Program-made: the position numbers and the translations under genes | In this document: positions 1 to 13,009 of the stretch, one piece after another | How the letters are laid out: each line of letters opens with the position of its first letter | How positions within the stretch are numbered: the stretch's first letter is position 1 | The notes under the pieces: model-generated | The model's input: only the letters and a program-made list of their open reading frames with translations | Told to the model about the DNA's origin: nothing | Databases searched by the model: none | Origin: Lichenostomus cassidix | Taxonomy: Eukaryota; Chordata; Aves; Passeriformes; Meliphagidae | DNA: 64,000 nucleotides | Reading direction: 5' to 3' | NCBI GenBank assembly: GCA_008360975.2 | Contig: CM039183.1 | Coordinates: 12,303,762-12,367,761 of the forward strand

Positions 1-2660
1 AAAGTGTCCCACAGTAGCACAAACAGCCTCTCATTGTGTTGGACTATTGTTTTAACATGTCAGAGTGTATTTGAGAAATAATGTGATTGCCTGTGGATAA
101 TGCTCTTGGCCTCATTGTGCTGATTAAATAGATTCTTGGCTTGCAGGGAGTTGTGTAGCTCTCTGTTCAGCCTGACCTTTTCTCCTGGCTGCAATGAACC
201 AGGGCCCATTAGCATTTGTTCTGCTTGCTAGAGTGAGAGGCGATTGCCATCCTGAAAAACACCAAATAGCCCACTTAGTACATGAGCTGCTTCTCTTTCC
301 CCTTGGCCTCCACCCACTGCCACTGAATATCCTGAACAAACACTGGAGACAGTTGGCAATACTGGAGAATAATTGATCTCTGCATCTGGCACAATCTGCT
401 TGGCGCAAGCTGGCCCTTCAACAGTGAGTGTTGTGCTTTGTCCCTTTGTCCCTTTGTCTTACATAAATATTTGTGTTGTTAGTTCTGAATCTTCTATGTA
501 GTTGGAGGAATGCTAAGTGCCATAACTGAGGTTCAGAATAAGCCTGACATATAAAGCAGTAATAAACTGATCAGATATATTCAGAAGAATGAAAGTCTAA
601 AGGCCAAATCTTGCTTTACAGCTTGAAGCACATTTCTTAACTGTTCAAGCAAACCTTTTTGGTATTCTTGCTCTTTGGTGGCACAGGGATCAGTCATGAC
701 AGGGAATTGGTATGGCCATGCCACAGGTAATGATGGAGACTGAGCTGTGACCTTGTTCAATATGAATTAACTTCTTTGGTCACAGTGAAGATGTTTCAGA
801 CAAACACTAATAGAATGGAATCAGAATCTCATTATAAATTTGTGCAGAGTGCAGCAGCTTAAAGGAACAATACTGTTGACATGGCTGGGGCAGTGAGAAG
901 TGTCTGTGGTTGATGCCCTTCAGGCCATTTCATCCCATGCTTACAGGGCTCAATGCATCATCCAACACATGGCAGTGTTGGATATTACCTTTTGCATCCT
1001 CCTGGGTGAAACTGGAAATGACTGGACATGTAATGAAAGAGCTGTACATGATAACAAGACATGCTTTGTCTTTTAAGAAGGAAAAGGTGCAAAAAGTGGT
1101 TTTATGAAATCAGAAACAGTTGGATAATCTGATGTTTTGTAACTGTCCTAATTGTCTTCCTGCTGCTAAGCAAAGTATCCTCTCATATTCTGTGTTCTTT
1201 TGTTTGGAGAGACTTGAGTCACTTCACTGAAAACAGAGGTCATATCCTCAGTTTGTATATATTATAATTAATAATTACATCTGTTTTCTGAGCTGGGAGC
1301 ACATCCCACATTGTCTCATGAACATGTTGTATATATGCAAACAGATAAAAGCAACTAAGTGGGAAGAGATGTTTTCCACATGTAATGAGGTGGATGTGCT
1401 CAGTTTCCACTAAAATCTCCGGCATGATCTCTACCACCACATTATTCACTCCAGTGTCTGTTCTCAAGCACCAGGGCTCCTGCTTTAGTAATGTGTTAAT
1501 GCTTTATCAACCTTTGAAGCTTAAAGGTTTTAAACATAATGCTGAAAACAACTCCAGCTAAGTGGTGAACCAGAAACTTTGATATTCTGGTCTTCTATTT
1601 GATATCCAGGTAGAGAAGATCCTCCCCTTGTAATCTGTGCAAGTTAAGAGAAATTGGCATTCCTTGATAAGAAATTAATATTTTCTTTAAAGAAAAATAA
1701 AAATAGGGTGAATACAGAGCTCAAAGTGAATTACTGTATTTTGCTGCAGTGCAGCTGTGAAGAACGAGCTGTGTACTGAAGCAGTGGATACTTGAGAACA
1801 ACTAAGTTAATATTGTCTCCTTCAGTAAATCTTACCCTTGAGCTGCATGTATTTCACTGTATTTTCCATATTTTATAGTTTGAATAAGACACCTTTGCCA
1901 CAAATGGCTGAAATTAAATGGATAAATGGAAGAACTCTGAGAACTGACAGTTCCTCTAGTCCTGCAATAGCCCCATTTGTTATTGTCTGGACAGCCAATA
2001 CTTTATTTCATTGTATAGTGATGTTGTCTCCTTCTGCCTTCAGGAGCATCTCAAAGTGGGACTTTTAAAAGTCATGGACAAATAAAAGTTCTGCCTTGTT
2101 TTCTTTCTACCTCTTTTCTTTAAATGCTTTTTAAAGTTCTTTGTAGAAAAGGGGATGAAAGACCATGATTTCTTGGAAAGGTAGTGTGCCTTTTGAATTT
2201 TGATCTGCATTAGTGGTTTTAACCCTTAGGTCTTTTGGCTGTCCATTTAGCTTAGAAGAAGTTATGGCTTAGATTTGTATGCCACATCTCATCAGGGCAG
2301 TTGCTGTTCCTACAGCAAAGCTGCTCTTTCTCTGCAATTCAGTTCCAGCCTTTTTGGTATTAGCTGGGCAATGTTGTGACAACAGGATGATGCTTGGTGT
2401 TCATTTTTAGCTGTGCTGTTTAGCTTGGGATGACAGGTCCCTCTGCTGTCCCAGCTAATTGCAGATATCAGCAAATGTGGTGTGATGTCTAGGAGGAAGA
2501 GAGGGATGTGACTTCTGGCCCAGTTGTATGGTTTATGAATGAGTTCATTTCTGCAGCTACAACACTTTCATTTATTTGCATCACCTGAGCAGGATGTGCT
2601 GTAAAGAGGATGCTGTTGGTAACTTACAGTGAACTTTTGGACTTTGCCGTGACTGCGAGA
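1..2660. other. Gene-free AT-rich unique DNA
   Basis: No coding exon, RNA gene or recognisable transposon is visible. Open frames here are under 100 codons and resemble no known protein. The only local structure is a three-copy run of the octamer TTTGTCCC at about 437-459. Read as intergenic or intronic sequence. Confidence 0.6.
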
Positions 2661-2664
2661 CGAC

Positions 2665-2810
2665 TGAAGTGCCAGACTGCAGCCTGAGGGTTGAATCAAG
2701 GCTGGGTTTTGTTTCCCTGAGGAAGTCACTGAATCTCTCCTTGCTTCAGTGGGTGAGAATTAATTCATTCGTGTTTCAGAAATGCTTTGAGATTGTCACC
2801 TGGATGGAGC
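2665..2810 (+). repeat. Ancient MIR-like CORE-SINE relic
   Basis: The order of blocks follows the MIR/CORE-SINE layout in plus orientation. A block like 'agactgc..ctgggttcaaatc' lies near 2674-2700. It is followed by a block like 'gcaagtcacttaacctctctgagcctcag' at about 2721-2750 (AGTCACTGAATCTCTCC is visible), and then by a 3' block like 'aaagcgctttgagatc' at about 2778-2795 (AAATGCTTTGAGATTG is visible). The copy is heavily diverged, as expected for a family that predates the split of birds from other amniotes. The assignment is from memory of the consensus, so chance similarity of part of it remains possible. Confidence 0.55.
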
Positions 2811-3097
2811 CAGAGCAGTGCAGAGTGTGAACACTGCACCACAGGATGGCTCAGCACACCAGGGAAGCACTGAGGCATGTGCAGAGCTGAACAATAACCA
2901 GCTACTGCTCAATCACATTTATGTCCCCAGGGATTGGAGTGCTGAAGTGTAAATGTGGGTCCTTTCCTTTGAAACACATGGAACAAAATGAATAATTTGT
3001 TTACTTGCAAGCTGACTATCTCTTTGATAGTCTCCATACCCACATTTTGTGTTGCAAGGGAAATGTAGTGTTACATTTTCCACATATGACTCCTCAC

Positions 3098-3128
3098 TTT
3101 TTTTTCTTTTTTTTTTTTTTTTTTCTTT
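3098..3128. repeat. Poly-T tract
   Basis: A near-pure T run of about 30 bases, broken by two single C bases. It could be the reverse-strand tail of a retroposed sequence, but no source element is visible next to it. Confidence 0.9.
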
Positions 3129-5689
3129 TGAGAAATTGAGTGAAACAAATTGTGCTTCACGTATTGTTTGCAAAGCAAACCCCCTGGATTAAAATTCTGA
3201 GAGGCCATCTTGCTTGAATAGGAAAATATGCAAATATAATTGTGCATCATTCCTTCCCATGCCCACTGCTCTGCTTGTATAAATAGCACAGATCTGTTGA
3301 TTCCTGCCATTTGTGGTTGGTTTAAAAGAGTGATGTCAAAGTTCTCCTAAGTGTCCTCACTTTTAAGACCTATATATTCATTACTGTCTTCTAACTAGGA
3401 TTTTCTTTCATGACCTGAAAAGAAATATTAAAGCCAGAAAATTTCTGTTATTTACAGCAAGATTTAAGCAATTTAAATACATAGTTGGAATGGAATCAAT
3501 AGTTTGCAAAGAATAGCACTTAGAATAATTTTCCCTTTAGCATTAGCAGTATATTTGTCAGCAGACTTTGGTTTACTCAGGTTTGTGATTTTTTTTTCAA
3601 CGAATGGTTTTGAAAGTTTGTTCTGTTGATTGTTGGTGAATATGCAGTGTTTGAGCTCTGTGCCTACAGACTATTGATCAGAAGCATTTTATATGCTTTT
3701 CCTTCTTCTTAATAAGACAAACATGTCAGCTCTCTGGCTCAAATAATTGTGTGGGTGAAGCTGAAGCTTGGTTACCAGGAACACTTTCTTGGGTTTTTAA
3801 AATTTATCCAAAGCTTTTCGTCAGAAAAACAAGGTCCCTCAAACATTTTCTGAGAACCAAACAAAAGGGCTCAAGAGGGGCTGAAAAAGGACTTAAAATA
3901 GCCAAAGAAATAGCAGTGGATATACCTTTTTCAGCATTTTCCTTGTTGTATTCAGACTAGAGAATAAGGTCACAGAGTATGTAGATTCAAAGGATCACAT
4001 CTGAAAATAGGAGCAGCATTAAAGATTATATCCTGGACTGGGAGAACCAATTCTGTTGAGCCTCACCCTTCAGCTGTGACCCACAAACATTGCCCCGGGT
4101 TTGGTGCCCCCAGTGCCAGTGGGGAAATGGGCAGCAGTGTGTTCTCCATGCCTGAGCCTGCAGATAATTGTTGTCTGGGTGCTCTGGGCAGCAACTGAAA
4201 TACACCTTCAAAAAGAAGGATATTGTCTCCCATTCCAACAAGGCACTGAGATCCCTGCCATGCTAAGGGCTGGGAATAAGGAATAGAAGAAAACTATTAG
4301 CTAGAGCAAGAAATGCCGCACCATTCCTTTGGCTGTGAAAGCCCCCAGTAAAAAATAAAGAACATTAGAGCTACAGAAAACACTGTTCAAACTCTGATCT
4401 GCGTCCTTTGAACCTGCCAGCTTTTTTCCCTAAGCTGCCTGTCGTTCCTGCAGGGTGTCAGGGAGAAGAGCAGGAACTGTGCTTTCCATGTATCAGGGAA
4501 ATGTCAACCATGAGGTGACAAGTGTGCCTGCCAATAAAATACCTCTCACATTCAATGGTGCAACAGTGAAAGTCAGAGGAAAAGCCAGTTCACTTCACCC
4601 TGGCCCAGGTTTTATATATTTAGCTGTTTCCAGGCACGTGCTGTTTGTGTATCTTTTACCAGGGTTCATGAAGTGGTTTGCACTGGGACTGATGGAAACT
4701 GAATTATTTATTTCACTTGATGCAGATCTTCATAAACCATTTGAAATCTGTGAGAGTGTTTGTTCTTACACTCTGTCAAACACTGAGGTCTGCAGAATAT
4801 GGGATCTTTGAGGCCTTCCCTTTCACAGGGAAGTGAAAACAAAGATTTGGTGAAACTAAATGAGAATTTTGCTCCTGAAATTGGTAGGCTCAGGACTTTT
4901 GAAGTATTGATTAATCCCCCTGATTGGACTACCCAAAAATTTAAAGCAGGCAAATCACAAATGAATTGCAAATAAGAGTTTTCTTAATTAAAATCTTTTT
5001 ACAATTCTTTTTCTGGTGTGCTGAGCTGCCCAGCTGACTAAAATGATACTCCTTTTGTTGCTTTCCACATTGTGGGTTCCTTTGTTGGCAGGCCTGATCA
5101 TTTTGGGACTATTTTGAAAGTACCTATTCATGTGGGCTCCCTAAAAAAAGAAAAAAAGTTGGAATAGTGTGCTGCCCATCCCCTGTAGTGAGCAGGGAGC
5201 AAGAAGGCTGATAGAGCTGGGCAAACTGATCTGCCCTGCAGAATAGCAAGGAGATGGGCAGATTGCTTTTTGTCCACTTGATTCACTGCCACTCTGGTTT
5301 CCCTTTCATTTGTTCAGCTGTGCTGCAGCCATTTCTCACCTCTGTTTACTTGCCAGTAAAAGGTGTATATATATGATATTCCACTTGCTCACACTGAGAC
5401 TAGCACCAGAAACTTTTTTGTGTAGCAGAATATCCAGGGTGCTTTGAAAGCCCTTCAGTGAGACAGCTGTAGTGATCTGAGACTTCAAGGCACACGGAGC
5501 ACTCAAGGACACAGGTTGAAATTGTGCTCTTGGCCTCGAGCTTTGCTTTTACACCTCCTTGTCAGCTGTTTTTTTTTGCTGCCTTCCAGTTTTGAAGTTG
5601 CTGATATGAAATGATCTGATGATCTGATAGACGTCTCTCTGTAGTGGCAAAAATTGCCAGGCTTGACACAGAGAAAGAAGCACAGACAA

Positions 5690-5771
5690 AACTAAAAAGA
5701 TCGACAAAACCCCCCAAAAACCCAAAGCAAAACCACAAAACCCAACCAACAAAGCAAACAAAACCCCAAAG
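5690..5771. repeat. A/C-rich low-complexity island
   Basis: About 80 bases made almost only of A and C on the plus strand (repeating AAAACCC and AACCAAC-like words) with very few G or T. It is not a clean microsatellite with one unit. Similar but shorter islands occur at about 9086-9134, 19831-19856 and 30301-30333. The open frame across it gives a lysine/proline/threonine-rich low-complexity peptide, which I reject as a gene. Confidence 0.8.
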
Positions 5772-6797
5772 CTTTGAGATTTTGATGTTTCCCATAATGG
5801 AGCTGTTCAGTCCTTACAGAGATGGCCAGTTTTGGTTTGCTGGGAGGGGGAAGCCTCTGGTCCTTCTCCAGTGCCCACCTGGGATAAGAGTCACAAGTGG
5901 AGGTGAATCCCTTCTGGGAAATGAAAGCCAAGTTATTTTCAACCTGGCAGCTGCAAGCATCAACATAGTTAATGGAAGCTTTGGAAAGGGCTTTTATGGG
6001 AATGGGAGGTGATTATTTTTCCTTTGACTAGTAAATAAGCTTGCAGGGGTCCTCTGACTTACAACACAGCTATTCCTGGTTCTCACTTGTTACATCTCAT
6101 TATATCTTGTACCTTATATTACATTTCTTGAACTTTTAACCTTTTCAAGAATGTGACTAATGTGCTTCTGGCAAGCATTTGAGTGTCATTATTGTCATAT
6201 TTCAAAGTAAGCTCATTTCTCATCTTCTCATTGTTTCTTCAAATCCTTTTTTTTTCCCCCCCTATGGAATGAGAACATTAGGCTAAATTCCAAAAGGATG
6301 TAACCTAGATATTGAGGGCATGCATTTATCCACTGTTTGTCTATTCAAAGCTCTAATCCTAAATATAAATACTCATCTGCTGGTTATTTGCATGCATGAA
6401 AGATGGTGAATGTGTACACAAAGCCTTTTTTTTTTTTCCTTTTTCTTTCTCTACTTGTGTTGGGGAAGAACTCTGTGATGCTGAGTTACCATGGAGGAGA
6501 AAAGGAATGCTTTTGTGTCAGCAAGAACAACAACAGCTGGAAAAACCTTAATTAATTTAGAACAGTTATACACTGATCTTATAAATTGTTTCTATATTAT
6601 ACACTGATTTTCCCTATTATTTACATAATAAATAGCATGAGAAAGCATGAGAACCATCAGGTTATAAATGTAACAAGTGTAGCAGTAATGTATGCTAAAA
6701 TCTGATTATTAGAGCTGCCTCTGCCTGAATTAAGGTTCAAATGAGACCATCTGCCAAAGTCAATAGTATGGCTTTTATTTAACAGCAAATGTGAGGT

Positions 6798-6817
6798 AGA
6801 GAGAGAGAGAGAGGGAG
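6798..6817. repeat. (GA)n microsatellite
   Basis: About nine GA dinucleotide units followed by GGGAGA. A short simple repeat in otherwise unique DNA. Confidence 0.85.
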
Positions 6818-9085
6818 AAATAGAAAAGTTCCCTTCAGGTGGCTTAGTACACAGTCCAAATTCCAGGAATCCAGGAGGCATATTCAGGAGGGTGGGCTTC
6901 AGTGCTCACAGATAAACAATTGCTTAAAAGCTTTCAACTCTGCAGCATGGGGAAGAATCAGAATCCAGGTGGGATTTACAGTCTCTCTGTTCTGTTCCAG
7001 TGATTACCTTTGTTTCGATGTCTCAGCTTCTAAGAGAGGTGACCTTTGCAAATGAAGAAATAAGGCACACATACAAGAGGAGAGGCAGTGCAAGATTTAT
7101 GGCAGTACATGCATTTTCAAAGCTTTAAAGGTTTCTTCATTCATTATCTTCTCAAGTTTCTCCTTCCAAGGGACAGACAGTTAAAGTGGGGCTTGTTTCT
7201 CTCTTTAAATTTAATGACAGCTAGAGACTACATGGTGAAATACATGCTTGCAATAACAAGATAACAATACCAAGGAGCTCATTGAGGCAGTGCTTGTGTC
7301 ACACGTGAAAACCACAAGGTAACTGGCGAGCAAGACTTGGTGTACAAAGCACAGGAGTGTTCATTTTAAAACAAAGTAAGTAAAAAGGGCAAAAAGCAGC
7401 TGAGGGTGTTGTGTAACCGGTGAAATAAAGGAATTCTTAGGAAGTAGTGAGTCTGCATTAGAACATTTGCACAATAACCCTGGGTTTGTGTTCTATGTGA
7501 AAAATGCCTTCTGGATGATGTTGTTGCATTGGCCACTTGACTTGGTGTCCACACTCCTAAATATTCCTATTTCTGGATGTCATGGATTCAACAGGTTGTT
7601 TCTGACTCAATTCTGTTGTTAGACTTGGCATTGAGAGGCAGTCTGGGATGGGGATAGAACACAAATTAGTGGAAATTCAAACTGAGATGCTTGTGGGATG
7701 CCTTAAAAATATATGTTCTGAAAGAGAAACAACACAATGGGATATTCCAGCTCTGAATGTTTGTGTTCTTTGTGTGATGTGGAGTCTCTGTGATAATGGA
7801 CTGGGAAGTGGGCAGTGTTATTTCTAATGAGATGTCAGTCCTAAAACTCTCTGCCTGCATTAGTGGAAAGAAGTGGCATCCAGCTGATGAGCTCTGCTGA
7901 TATTTTCTCATCTCATTAAGCCTTGATTAAGTAATATCCATGTTACTTAATAAATACACATTAATTTCTGCTTGATGCCAGGTGTGGGTGGCTGGGGCAA
8001 TACAGGCAGCTCTATTTACCTAATCCCTTTTCCTCCCATCTCTTCTCCCCCACAGAGCCACATGTTGCTCTTCAGCTTTTTCACTCCAGGATACAAGTGA
8101 TCTTCTCCTCTCCCATGTAGTTTCTTGCCCTTTTGTTGAGATGTGAGAGTACCCCAAGTTATTCACTATTCACAACTCCTTCATCTGCCAGGAGTGTTTT
8201 CTGCCTATCTGGGATATCCTTTCTCTCAGCAAAGGCCTCTATGAACTCTCTGTGTGTGCAATGATAATTTATATACGTTTCTCCACAATGTACTGTGTCC
8301 TTTTATAGTGTGACAAGCAATTCCAGACAGCTGTGTTGTGCCAAAATCCCAGCTGGAATCAAGTGGTCCTTACCTTGTCATAGATGAAATTAATGTATTG
8401 TTTTCTCAACTGCAGTTGACTTCAGCCAGCTGTGTTAAGATGATATCCATATAGCTATTTATCTTACCACATGCCCTAGTTAATCAGGTTATTCATTGTG
8501 CTCACAAACAGCCAACCTCTTCTCTGGCAATGAAAAAAAAAACTTTGACAGTAGAACTCCATCAGTGGAGTGAGGGTGGTGAAGGTAAAAGCTCGTGTTC
8601 CTAAGGAGGCAGCAAAAAGTATCCCATTAGATTGTGTGTGCTGAAGGATGGATGATGGTTTGGGGATTTTTTATTTTCTTTTTTTTTTTGTTTTGTTCCC
8701 CTGAGCTGGATCTGGTTTCATGAAAGTTTTCTTGTCATTTCTGGTTCTGTGCATATTTGTTCAGCTATCCTGACAGGTGTTATGCAGGAGGACAGAGTTT
8801 ACCTGGATGATTCTGGAGGAGCTGCAGACCAAAAATTTTTTAGTAGACATTTGCCTGTCATCTTTATTTTAGACTGAAAAGTGTTCAAAAAAGTCTCCTC
8901 TGTGTCTGGATATGTTTAAATTTCTTAAAAACAGTTTTGCCTTCTTTTTGGGAGAAATTCCTTTTTTTTCGTTTGTATTTGTACAGTAGCTACTACAGCA
9001 GCCTGCTAATCTCTGGTTAGAACAATATAATATTGTAGAAGTACTTTTGATGTTTATAAAAATAATAATGAGTTATAAGGAGAAT

Positions 9086-9134
9086 AAAACCCTCAAAACC
9101 ACAAAACTACCAAAAAACCTCAAAACCAACAAAA
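9086..9134. repeat. A/C-rich low-complexity island
   Basis: About 50 bases of CAAAACC-like words on the plus strand with almost no G. Same character as the island at 5690-5771. Confidence 0.75.
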
Positions 9135-9666
9135 CGTTACCATATTAAGCAAGTACGAAATTGGGATTAGGGGAACATAAAATAAATTTTTTGCATAATG
9201 GTTATGCCTTTGTTAATGGTACTTAATTTTCATCACATGAATTCCTTGCTGTTTCTAATTGAAAATCACATACAAGATACAGAAAAAAATAGCAGAAAGC
9301 ACCTATTGAAATCCTTGCCTAATATCTGCATGCAATATCAAAACCACAGCTTAAAATAAGACATTTTAAACAAATAAAAATAACTCATTTGGAGTTCACT
9401 TGACTTCAGTTACATGCTAAGAAGCCATTTTTAGAAAGTCATTCCCATTTAACTGTTTTTGCATATTGCAGATTCTTACCTAAGGAAAAAAAAAGTATAA
9501 GATCTTTTGCTGGTGATGTAAAGAATGTGACTAAGATCTGGCAGATTGCTTATAGATATCATTCTGAAATATCTTACTCTGCCAAATAACAGCAGCGTGT
9601 TTAATTAGCACTTTGCAGATGGTGTGCAAAATGATCTCCACTTAGGACAGAAATTCTTCTTCTTCC

Positions 9667-9687
9667 TTTTTTTTTTTTTTTTTTTTT
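9667..9687. repeat. Poly-T tract
   Basis: An uninterrupted run of about 21 T bases. No retroposon body is recognisable on either side. Confidence 0.95.
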
Positions 9688-11112
9688 GACAGGCTATTTT
9701 TGAGAGTTGATTTTGAAAACATGACTAGTGGTGATCCTCAGGGTAGACCCAGCTGTAGCTGGGAATGTGTTCTCCATCTGTGTGGGAATAGCTCTGTAGC
9801 TTTGGGCTCCTGGTCCATGTGCAGAGTGTGTTGGCACCACCCAAGTAATAATGACACATATTTGGATCATGTTAGATTCATACAGGAGTTGCTGACTTGA
9901 AAAAAGAAGAGGTCAAGGTGAGGCAAGGCACAGTAGAATCATTTCACTTTTATTCCTCTGGATTTAGTGAATTTAGAGATTTCTAAGCATGCAATGTGTT
10001 TGTAGTCCAAACGTTCCTTTCAGCACAAATGATTTTACCTGCACTTTCCTACCAGACTTAATGCTGATCTCTACTTCAATGACCTCCTGTTGTAATGATG
10101 CTGCTGCTGCTTGAGGCCACAGGTGAGCATGTGCAGCTGCCTCAGAGACTGTAAGGAAACAGGAAATTGGTGTTTTGTCATCTTACTGTATGACTTGGTT
10201 ATATTGCTGCTGAGGAGGATATACAGTTTAGAGGAAAGATGTCATAAGGAACAGAGGGAAGACAAGTGGAAAGGTGTTAATTTAAAAATACTGCAGCAAA
10301 TAAATGGTGGTGGGAAAGGTCATAAGCCCAATAAGGACTGAAAAGAGTCTTTCAATAGATAATGGGAGATTTTTTGGGAAGAGGTAATGAAATACCTTAA
10401 AAGTGAAGGAGGAAAATGAGTTCATGGCTCTTGTGGTAGAGGAAGGAGTCCACAGAGGAATACAAGATGAAAAAGCTGGTGTAGTTGAAGGGATTGGGTA
10501 GGAACAGAACACCTCCTGACATGTTTGAAATGGCTATGAATAATTTTTTTGTTTTTAAAAGCCAAATTAAATGATATTAGAGTGAGCAAGATGGAAGTTG
10601 GAGCCTAAAAGTGAATTTCAGTTGCATGACAGCAGCCAGACAGGAATGTTTATTACAGAAGAGTTATTCACAAGGTAGTTCTACAGAACCTGAATGTGTA
10701 CCCAGAACTGAAGATGAGGCAGGGTTTTATTATCCTGAACAACAAGTGAAATGTTGAAATATAAAAAAGAGAAAGGGAAAGGTAAAAAGGAGGGATTGGG
10801 AATTCTTTTCAGGTTTACTTGTGCTTCCCTTCATGGTGAAAAATCACTGATGAGTTGGACAAGATATGAATTTCCCAGGAGATAAATATGAGGTATGCAC
10901 AGGTCCTTCAGGTGATGGCAAGGTAAAGATATCTGCATTGCTGATCTTGAGCTCCCCTGGGCTGTGCTGTAGGTGGAGACTCCTTGCAAAAGCAAAAGGA
11001 GTTAGATGGATTTGCTCAGGGAAAATCCCAGTAAAGAGAATGAGAAAATCAAGTCGCAGGAACCAGAAATGCTGATATAGTGATAAAACACATGAAAGTG
11101 AGAGAGTGGATT

Positions 11113-11285
11113 TTATACTGACAGATAGTGATAGGACAAGGGGGAATGGATTTAAACCTCTACTGTGAGGGTAGTAAGGCACTGGGACAGATTGCCCAGA
11201 GAAACTGTGGATGCTCCATTGCTGGAAGTGTTCAAAGCCAGGTTGGATGGGGTTTTTAGCAATTGGTTTTGTTAGGAGGTGTCCC
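11113..11285 (+). mobile_element. CR1 LINE 3'-region fragment
   Basis: This matches the well-known 3' part of avian CR1 non-LTR retrotransposons in plus orientation. In order, there are words equivalent to 'agtgataggacaaggggnaatgg', 'tgagggtggtgaggcactgg', 'gaacaggttgcccagagaa', 'tgtggatgcc', 'ctggaagtgttcaaggccaggttggatggggc' and 'gggaggtgtccc'. A gap of some tens of bases after 'tttaaac' (near 11157) suggests an internal deletion. The last 3' part of CR1, with the terminal short repeats, is missing beyond 11285. It cannot transpose and has no coding capacity. A 147-codon minus-strand frame that overlaps it is a shadow. Confidence 0.88.
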
Positions 11286-13009
11286 ACTCTGCCTTCTCAT
11301 ACTGCCCTGCCACACCTCTCAGCCTGCTCTACCCAAGCCACTTGCACGCTTTGCTCCCACCAGGCTGCATGCTTGATCCCAAAAGGTCCACCTGATCTGT
11401 TTGTGCTCTGATTAAACATAAATATGCTGAGAGGATAAACCTGTAGCAGACACCTGATCTTGTTTTTTCTTTCAGAAATCCTGAGGAGGCAAAAAGGGGA
11501 TCATGAGGATCAGCTGGGGTTGCCAGGTTAGCAGGTAAAGGAAAGGAGAAGTAATAATTAGGCTAATAGCAGTAGGTGAGACTAAAGAAATAGTCATCAT
11601 GATGGAGGAGGAGTTGATAGTGCTGATGAACAGGAATTAGTACTGCTGACAGTGTAGGAGCCCAAGAGAACCTTACTGATATTCAGGTAAGAGGAGCAGT
11701 ACTGAGTAGAGATGAAACTTTTGTAAAGTGTTGACCATTTGCTGCCAAATCCCTGTGTTGTATTACAGACCTTACAAATCTGCATTCATGTTTAATCCTT
11801 GTGATCCTTCTCCACACCATCCTCATTTTCTATAATCTTGGCAGTAAGGAAATTGATTTGGAATCAAAGTTTTGGAAAAAGAGCTGGATCACAGAGGATG
11901 ATGTGGCTTGATCCTCCGTAATTTTTAAGGTATTTCATTACAGCTTTTGCTGTTATTCCTAGCGAGGATGAATATACTTCATTTGACTTTGGCATTTAGT
12001 GTCCCTTTCGGAGAGCTGTCAGAGCAGCCCAACCAGAGAGAAATCTTCTCTCTGTTCTTCTCTTATCCTCAGGTATTCTGTAATACCTCATGTCATTCCT
12101 GTCAATAAAAATCAACTCCTCTTCAGCCAGGTGGTACCTGTGGCTTGTCCTCTCCCTTGAATTCAAATGCACAGTTTTGGTGATTTCTGGTCTGACTCCA
12201 GGACCACATTTAAATGGGATCTGCACTGCTATTTACAATGGATTTACTTTGAGTTGTGAGTAAAATTAATGAGGAACCTGAAAATTGCCAAGGATCTACA
12301 GGAAAGGCTTAAATGAATTTGAGTAATGTGGGATTCTTAAATACACTCTTGAGATTTACTCAGTATTTTTCCCCCCAGAGTCTGTGGTGCATAACTTTAA
12401 CAGAGTAATAAGCCATATATCTCTCAATATTCCTTGAGTTGCATTAAATACATTGGGCTGCTGCAGCTGAACAGAGAGTGATTATCTGTTTCTACAATTC
12501 TAGTCCTTGTTGCAGATAGTCCATTTAAAGGGGGCTGTCTTTGCTTGGCTTTGCTTTCCTTTCCTTTCAGCAGTCCCAGCTCCCATCTGCATTGCTCCAC
12601 AGTTAATGGAAAGTGATTCGTCTGACTTCTGTGGAGCTTTTCCTGATCTGAATGACTGAGTGAGGGAAGTCTCACATACATAAACCATATTATACCTGAG
12701 AGCCTTGGGATTTCTATTGCATTGTCATATCTATCAATCTTCATGGTTTCTTCTTTTCAACTGACAAGAATCACCCTGTATAACCCTTTTGTGTGTTCTG
12801 ATGTCATGGCACAAATGAGTAGGTTTCATTATTTGTTCCTGTATTACTTTGTTCTTTCTTAGTGCTTGGTTATAATGTCCAACAGCACCAGTCAGGATTT
12901 AAACTCCGAAGAATGAAAGTAAAGATTTGAGGGTAATCCTTACAGAGAAAAGGGGAGAAAATTCTCCCCATAAAACAGATTTGGCAAGAAGTCAAGTAAT
13001 ACAGGAATA
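11286..13009. other. Gene-free unique DNA
   Basis: No gene or repeat family recognised. An 18-bp near-palindrome with 8-bp arms (GGGGAGAA/TTCTCCCC, loop AA) lies at 12952-12969. Frames here are at most 106 codons and resemble nothing known. Confidence 0.55.

Larger units (their letters stand above)
2811..11112. other. Gene-free unique DNA with low-complexity tracts
   Basis: No gene is recognised in this 8.3 kb. It holds poly-T runs, a GA run and A/C-rich islands, which are listed separately; the rest appears unique and AT-rich. Frames of up to 122 codons (5644-6012 plus) run through low-complexity A/C-rich DNA and are not credible genes. Confidence 0.55.

Noticed and set aside
5690..5771. 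G-quadruplex on the minus strand
   Set aside because: The four G runs are separated by loops of up to about 20 bases, too long for a confident canonical quadruplex.
5644..6012. 122-codon plus-strand frame rich in lysine, proline and threonine
   Set aside because: Its first half is a translation of the A/C-rich low-complexity island; there are overlapping frames on the other strand and no family resemblance.
10844..11287. 147-codon minus-strand frame
   Set aside because: About a third of it is the reverse complement of the CR1 fragment at 11113-11285, and the rest matches no protein. Chance frame.
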